DNA of 16,626 nucleotides from Dehalococcoidales bacterium (lineage in GTDB: Bacteria; Chloroflexota; Dehalococcoidia; Dehalococcoidales; RBG-16-60-22). The DNA is taken from positions 1 to 16,626 of the forward strand of contig JADHXF010000036.1 of assembly GCA_016783105.1 (NCBI GenBank), read 5' to 3'. A model generated the notes under the pieces. That model saw nothing but the letters and a program-made list of their open reading frames with translations. It was not told where the DNA came from and ran no database searches. Below are positions 14,057-16,626 of the stretch, piece by piece. Every line of letters begins with the position of its first letter. Positions within the stretch are counted from its first letter, which is position 1. A program made the translations under genes and the position numbers.

Positions 14057-14707
14057 ATGGCAACAATTAAGGACGTATTCAACCAGATTGCGCCGGGCTG
14101 GTATAACTTCAGGCACCGGTCAATATTTCGACGGGAACTGGAGGCTTTGGCGGAGTGGTGGGGCGAAGGCAGGCTGCTCAACCTGGGCTGCGCCCACGGC
14201 CCCGACTTCCTGCCCTTCAAACCTGATTTCGAACTGCACGGTGTGGATTTGTCCACGGAGATGCTCCGGTTTGCCCGCAAATACTCAAGTAAATACGAAT
14301 TCAGGGTACACCTGACCGCTGCCGATGTCCGTTCCCTACCATATTGTGATAATACGTTTGACTTTGCCGTTTCGGTGGCTACCTATCACCATGTCAAGGG
14401 TAAAGCTGATAAACTGGCAGCGCTGCGGGAGCTCAAAAGGGTGCTGAAACCCGGCGGTGAAGCCTTTATAACTGTCTGGAATCGCTGGCAGCCAAGGTTC
14501 TGGTTCAAAGGTAGTGAGGTTACGGTGCCATGGCGGACCAGAGAGAAGACCTTTTATCGTTATTATTACCTGTTCACCTATTTTGAACTGGAAAGCCTGG
14601 TGAATGAAACCGGTCTGGAGATGATTAAATCCTTCCCCGAACATGACTACCGGTTCCCGCTAAAATATTTTTCCAGAAATATCTGTCTCCTTTTAAGAAA
14701 GACTTAA
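14057..14707 (+). CDS. Trm9-like SAM-dependent methyltransferase (probable tRNA U34 side-chain methylation)
   Basis: This 216-residue class I methyltransferase has an N-terminal VFNQIAPGWYNFRHRSI segment like the VYNEIAPHF start region of yeast Trm9. Motif I is LLNLGCAHG (about 40-48), with acidic motif II in HGVDLS. The block NTFDFAVSVATYHHVKGKAD matches Trm9's ETFDFAISIAVVHH block. The C-terminal part VTVPWRT then FYRYYYLFTYFELESL matches Trm9's VPW and RYYHLYREGEL. Trm9 methylates the carboxyl of cm5U34, the product of Elp3 activity. Being divergent from elp3 with a shared promoter gap strengthens the link. No ribosome site is evident before the ATG. General class I methyltransferases share parts of this pattern, so function is probable, not proven. 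Confidence 0.75.
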   Translation: MATIKDVFNQIAPGWYNFRHRSIFRRELEALAEWWGEGRLLNLGCAHGPDFLPFKPDFELHGVDLSTEMLRFARKYSSKYEFRVHLTAADVRSLPYCDNTFDFAVSVATYHHVKGKADKLAALRELKRVLKPGGEAFITVWNRWQPRFWFKGSEVTVPWRTREKTFYRYYYLFTYFELESLVNETGLEMIKSFPEHDYRFPLKYFSRNICLLLRKT

Positions 14708-14738
14708 CCAATCAGCCAAAAAGGTGTAAGATAGGAAT

Positions 14739-14981
14739 ATGTTAGTGAAAATCAAATGCCCCGCCTGCCAGACGGAGGGCAGCCTGTCGCTGGTTGAGTC
14801 CAATTACAAAGGCCCTTACAAGTGCTGGAAATGCCGCGAGTTCTTCACCATCACCCTCGAAAAAGACAAGCTCACGTCCTGTGAACCCCTCAGCGAAGAG
14901 GAGTTCCAAAAACAGCAGGAAATCAAGGCACTCCAGGACAAGTTCAACCGGCAGTTCCCCGGAAGACAGGATTCGGGCTAG
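14739..14981 (+). CDS. Small zinc-ribbon protein, possible partner of the Trm9-like enzyme
   Basis: This 80-residue protein is a single zinc ribbon: Cys7/Cys10 (CPAC) and Cys29/Cys32 (CWKC), then a strand-rich turn (REFFTITLEKDKL) and a charged C-terminal helix (SEEEFQKQQEIKALQDKF). It lies 31 bases after the Trm9-like gene with no terminator between, so they are probably one transcript. Trm9 enzymes need the small zinc protein Trm112 for stability and activity; size, zinc site and position make this a candidate analogue, though the sequence is not recognisably Trm112. The ATG has weak TAGGAA close by; an in-frame GTG two codons later has better spacing. Function is otherwise unknown. Confidence 0.7.
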   Translation: MLVKIKCPACQTEGSLSLVESNYKGPYKCWKCREFFTITLEKDKLTSCEPLSEEEFQKQQEIKALQDKFNRQFPGRQDSG

Positions 14982-15076
14982 TTCCCCGCCGTTTGCCAAA
15001 TCATTCCCCTTATAGCTATACTGGTAGTTACCATTTCACACTGACCGAGGCATGGAACGTGAATGGAGGTAACCGC

Positions 15077-15604
15077 TTGAATCGAAAAAGGAGGCGCCCG
15101 CCAATGCTTATCCCAACTATCATCATGGGGGTGATTGCCGTCGCCCTTCTCTACATCGGTTATCAGCGAGGGGGCGGGGAACACTTTGTGGGGTTAAAGT
15201 CAGCTGGTAACCTATTGCTCCAGATTACTCCCTTGCTCATTCTGGCCTTTGTCGTAGCGGGCATGGTGCAGGTCCTGGTTCCTAATGAAATAATATCTCG
15301 GTGGGTCGGTGTGGAATCCGGTTTCCGGGGTATTCTGATTGGTTCCGCCATCGGTGGTATTCTGCCCGGTGGTCCCTACGTTAGCATGCCTATCGTGGCT
15401 GGACTATTGCGTACGGGAGCCAGCATCGGCACCATGGTAGCGCTATTAACCGCCTGGTCATTGTTAGCGTTTACTCGATTACCCATAGAAGTAGGCCTGT
15501 TGGGTTGGAAATTCACCCTTATCCGCCTCGCCTGCGTCTTCTTTTTCCCGCCGATTGCTGGTTTTATCGCCAATAGATTTTTCGCCGGTATTGAAGTCGT
15601 CTAA
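15077..15604 (+). CDS. Half-size DUF318/ArsP-like permease
   Basis: From TTG 15077 the product is 175 residues. It has about five hydrophobic segments: IIMGVIAVALLYIGY, NLLLQITPLLILAFVVAGMV, GILIGSAIGGILPGGPYVSMP, a helix around TMVALLTAWSLLAF, and LACVFFFPPIAGFIANRFF. The PGGPYVSMP loop and following GLLRTGASIGTMVALLTAWS resemble one repeat of permeases of the DUF318/ArsP type, which normally have two such halves in about 300 residues; this protein would need to dimerise. Two starts are possible: TTG 15077 with GGAGGT six bases upstream, adding the basic NRKRRRPP segment, or ATG 15104 with AGGAGG nine bases upstream. The longer open frame back to 14993 lacks a ribosome site. Substrate is unknown. 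Confidence 0.75.
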   Translation: MNRKRRRPPMLIPTIIMGVIAVALLYIGYQRGGGEHFVGLKSAGNLLLQITPLLILAFVVAGMVQVLVPNEIISRWVGVESGFRGILIGSAIGGILPGGPYVSMPIVAGLLRTGASIGTMVALLTAWSLLAFTRLPIEVGLLGWKFTLIRLACVFFFPPIAGFIANRFFAGIEVV

Positions 15605-15630
15605 ATAATAAATATAAGGAGGACGTTATC

Positions 15631-15960
15631 ATGGCAAAAGTAATCAACATGGTGGCCACAGAATGCCAGCCAGAGGTTGAAGAAGCATTCAACAAATGGT
15701 ACGACGAAGTACACATCCCGATGTTATTCAAGTATAAGGGAATGACCAAGGTAACTCGCTATAAGATATTGAATAAAACCGGCGAGTTCCCGTCCTATCT
15801 GGCCGTCTACGAATTTGAAAACATGCCTGAATATCAGGCATATGAAAAAAGCCCTGAAATCGTTGATGCCAGGGCCGAGATGAAAGAGACCTGGAAGGAA
15901 GGCGGGTGGGAGATCAAGTGGCGCGTACAGTATGAGGAGATGAAGACCTGGAAAAAGTAA
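15631..15960 (+). CDS. EthD/DUF4286-like small alpha/beta-barrel protein
   Basis: This 109-residue protein starts MAKVINMVATECQPEVEEAF, and its core NKWYDEVHIPMLFKYKGMTK contains the WYDEVHIP motif of dimeric alpha/beta-barrel (ferredoxin-like) proteins of the EthD/DUF4286 type. TKVTRYKI and SYLAVYEFENMPEYQAYEKS complete the fold, and the Lys/Trp-rich C-terminus is typical. Members act as small oxygenases, cyclase-like enzymes or have no known role. A strong AAGGAGG precedes the ATG, 26 bases after the permease stop, so both are probably one operon. No catalytic assignment is possible. Confidence 0.75.
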   Translation: MAKVINMVATECQPEVEEAFNKWYDEVHIPMLFKYKGMTKVTRYKILNKTGEFPSYLAVYEFENMPEYQAYEKSPEIVDARAEMKETWKEGGWEIKWRVQYEEMKTWKK

Positions 15961-16047
15961 ACAATTTACTATTGACTTCAACTGAAGAGGCTCGCTTGCC
16001 TCTGAATATAGTGGAATGCTAGAATAAAGCTTGTCTGATAGATGTAT

Positions 16048-16120
16048 GGGCCGCTAGCTCAACTGGCAGAGCAGCTGACTCTTAATCAGCAGGTTACAGG
16101 TTCGATTCCTGTGCGGCTCA
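16048..16120 (+). tRNA. tRNA-Lys (anticodon CTT)
   Basis: A complete 73-base cloverleaf can be drawn. The acceptor stem is GGGCCGC (16048-16054) with GCGGCTC (16113-16119), containing one G-T pair, and A73 is the discriminator. The D arm is GCTC/GAGC and the anticodon stem is GCTGA/TCAGC. The loop CTCTTAA gives anticodon CTT (16081-16083), which reads AAG. The T arm is ACAGG/CCTGT with loop TTCGATT. The CCA end is not encoded. The 3' half appears to serve as the attachment site of an integrated element to the right. Its wobble base is C, so it is not a substrate for Elp3. Confidence 0.95.
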
Positions 16121-16626
16121 CTCTCAAACCCACCCCCGTTGACAACATCTTGACAACCAATTGACAACATCATATCGGTACCCTCCGGGCCGGTTATCCC
16201 GGGCAGTACCAGCCGGTCCAGTTTCTCCGCAGCGTCCTCCTGCATCCCGGGTATCAGGTGCCCGTAAACGTCCATGGTAAAGGCGACGCTGGCATGGCCC
16301 AGCATCTCCGAGATCACCTTTATGTTGACGCCGGCGGCAAGCATATAGGCGACGAAGGTATGCCTTAGATCGTGGAACCTCAAATGCGGCAGCCTCGCCT
16401 CTTTGAGTACCTTGCCGAAGGCGTGGGTTACCGTGCTCGGGTCGAGCGGCCGCCCGTCGGGGTAGGCGAAGACCAGGTCATCGGGTCCCAGCTCGATGCC
16501 CAGGAGAAGGGCATTGGACTCCGCCTCCAGCCTCCGGCTCCTCATCACCTGTACCAGCGACGGCGACATCGCCACCAGCCGGCGGCTCCTGCGTGTTTTG
16601 ACGTCCTTGATGATAAGGGTGCCCCC
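16054..16626 (-). CDS. int: Tyrosine-type site-specific integrase (partial, C-terminal domain)
   Basis: The frame is open through the window edge, so the N-terminus is missing. The visible part is the catalytic domain: it begins near KTRRSRRLVAMSPSL and continues with RFHDLRHTF (His-x-x-Arg), AGVNIKVISEMLGHASVAFT and the nucleophile Tyr in TMDVYGHLIPGM. The first catalytic Arg lies outside. After the conserved domain the last roughly 45 residues have no family similarity. They are encoded first by three TTGACAAC repeats and then by the antisense of the tRNA-Lys gene (SEPHRNRTCNLLIKSQLLCQ), stopping at TAG opposite tRNA bases 7-9. The gene points into the tRNA 3' end, the usual layout for tRNA-targeted integrative elements. 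Confidence 0.9.
   Translation of the reverse strand, partial: GGTLIIKDVKTRRSRRLVAMSPSLVQVMRSRRLEAESNALLLGIELGPDDLVFAYPDGRPLDPSTVTHAFGKVLKEARLPHLRFHDLRHTFVAYMLAAGVNIKVISEMLGHASVAFTMDVYGHLIPGMQEDAAEKLDRLVLPGITGPEGTDMMLSIGCQDVVNGGGFESEPHRNRTCNLLIKSQLLCQLS
16095..16120. other. Probable attachment site in the tRNA-Lys 3' end
   Basis: Integrases of this class usually recombine within the 3' half of a tRNA, leaving the gene intact and a duplicated 3' fragment at the far end of the element. The integrase gene abutting this tRNA in convergent orientation supports that use here. The exact core limits are inferred, because the second copy lies beyond the window. Confidence 0.55.
16139..16168. repeat. 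Three TTGACAAC repeats with 11-bp period, probable arm-type integrase sites
   Basis: TTGACAAC occurs at 16139-16146, 16150-16157 and 16161-16168, exactly 11 bases apart, about one helical turn. They begin 19 bases from the tRNA 3' end, between the presumed recombination core and the conserved part of the integrase gene. Arm-type sites for the integrase N-terminal domain, or excisionase sites, are expected in this position. The repeats are also translated as the integrase tail. Confidence 0.7.

Noticed and set aside
14006..14116. Longer Elp3 N-terminus
   Set aside because: It overlaps the divergent methyltransferase gene and has no similarity to Elp3 N-termini.
14993..15076. Extended permease start at 14993
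   Set aside because: No ribosome site; the extra residues are polar and look like translated leader, while two good ribosome sites lie downstream.
16048..16120. tRNA-Lys as a substrate of the neighbouring Elp3
   Set aside because: The anticodon is CTT, so position 34 is C, not U.
16139..16168. CRISPR array
   Set aside because: Units are only 8 bases with 3-base gaps; no spacers or cas genes exist in the window.

Overview
The window looks like a chromosomal segment of a Dehalococcoidia-like Chloroflexota bacterium, probably an environmental lineage. This is inferred from gene content, not from a marker-gene search. The pointers are an Elp3 without the long N-terminal extension (the form known from Dehalococcoides), several paralogous enolase-superfamily genes together with an HpcH/HpaI aldolase, a DUF5667-type secreted protein, and mixed ATG/GTG/TTG starts behind strong AGGAGG ribosome sites.

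Layout. Bases 1-140 hold the end of a mobile element: the first codons of a leftward gene, probably a transposase, and three 22-bp-phased repeats. Then come a short NfeD-like membrane protein gene (216-590, +) and a SpoU/TrmH-type RNA 2'-O-methyltransferase gene (795-1559, -). The methyltransferase gene is bracketed by two homologous, same-orientation non-coding elements (652-746 and 1701-1798) that look like one structured RNA family. Leftward genes follow for a coiled-coil protein (1864-2841), an MFS transporter (3036-4280) and a zinc-ribbon/coiled-coil protein (4448-5062, with a clear terminator).

Bases 5287-10563 form an acid-sugar catabolic island around a divergent promoter region (7219-7389). 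Leftward are an HpcH/HpaI aldolase and a mandelate-racemase-like dehydratase. Rightward are a second enolase-superfamily protein, a Rossmann/DUF2520 dehydrogenase and a galactonate-dehydratase-like protein. The expected chemistry is dehydration of sugar acids to 2-keto-3-deoxy acids, then retro-aldol cleavage to pyruvate plus an aldehyde. The MFS carrier nearby could bring in the substrate. A four-helix membrane protein and a small zincin metallopeptidase follow in the same direction, then a secreted helical protein with an internal duplication (11488-12594).

Bases 12614-14981 carry the most interesting gene set. elp3 (leftward) is divergent from a methyltransferase that resembles eukaryotic/archaeal Trm9, and the latter is followed by an 80-residue zinc-ribbon protein in the place where a Trm112-like activator might be expected. 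Together they suggest a bacterial route from cm5U34 to a methylated wobble uridine. A half-size DUF318-like permease and an EthD/DUF4286-like small protein follow.

The right end is a tRNA-Lys(CTT) gene used as an integration site. A tyrosine integrase gene, cut by the window edge, points into the 3' end of the tRNA, and its last codons are antisense tRNA. Three TTGACAAC repeats with an 11-bp period lie between them and look like arm-type recombinase sites. An integrated element should therefore extend beyond base 16626.
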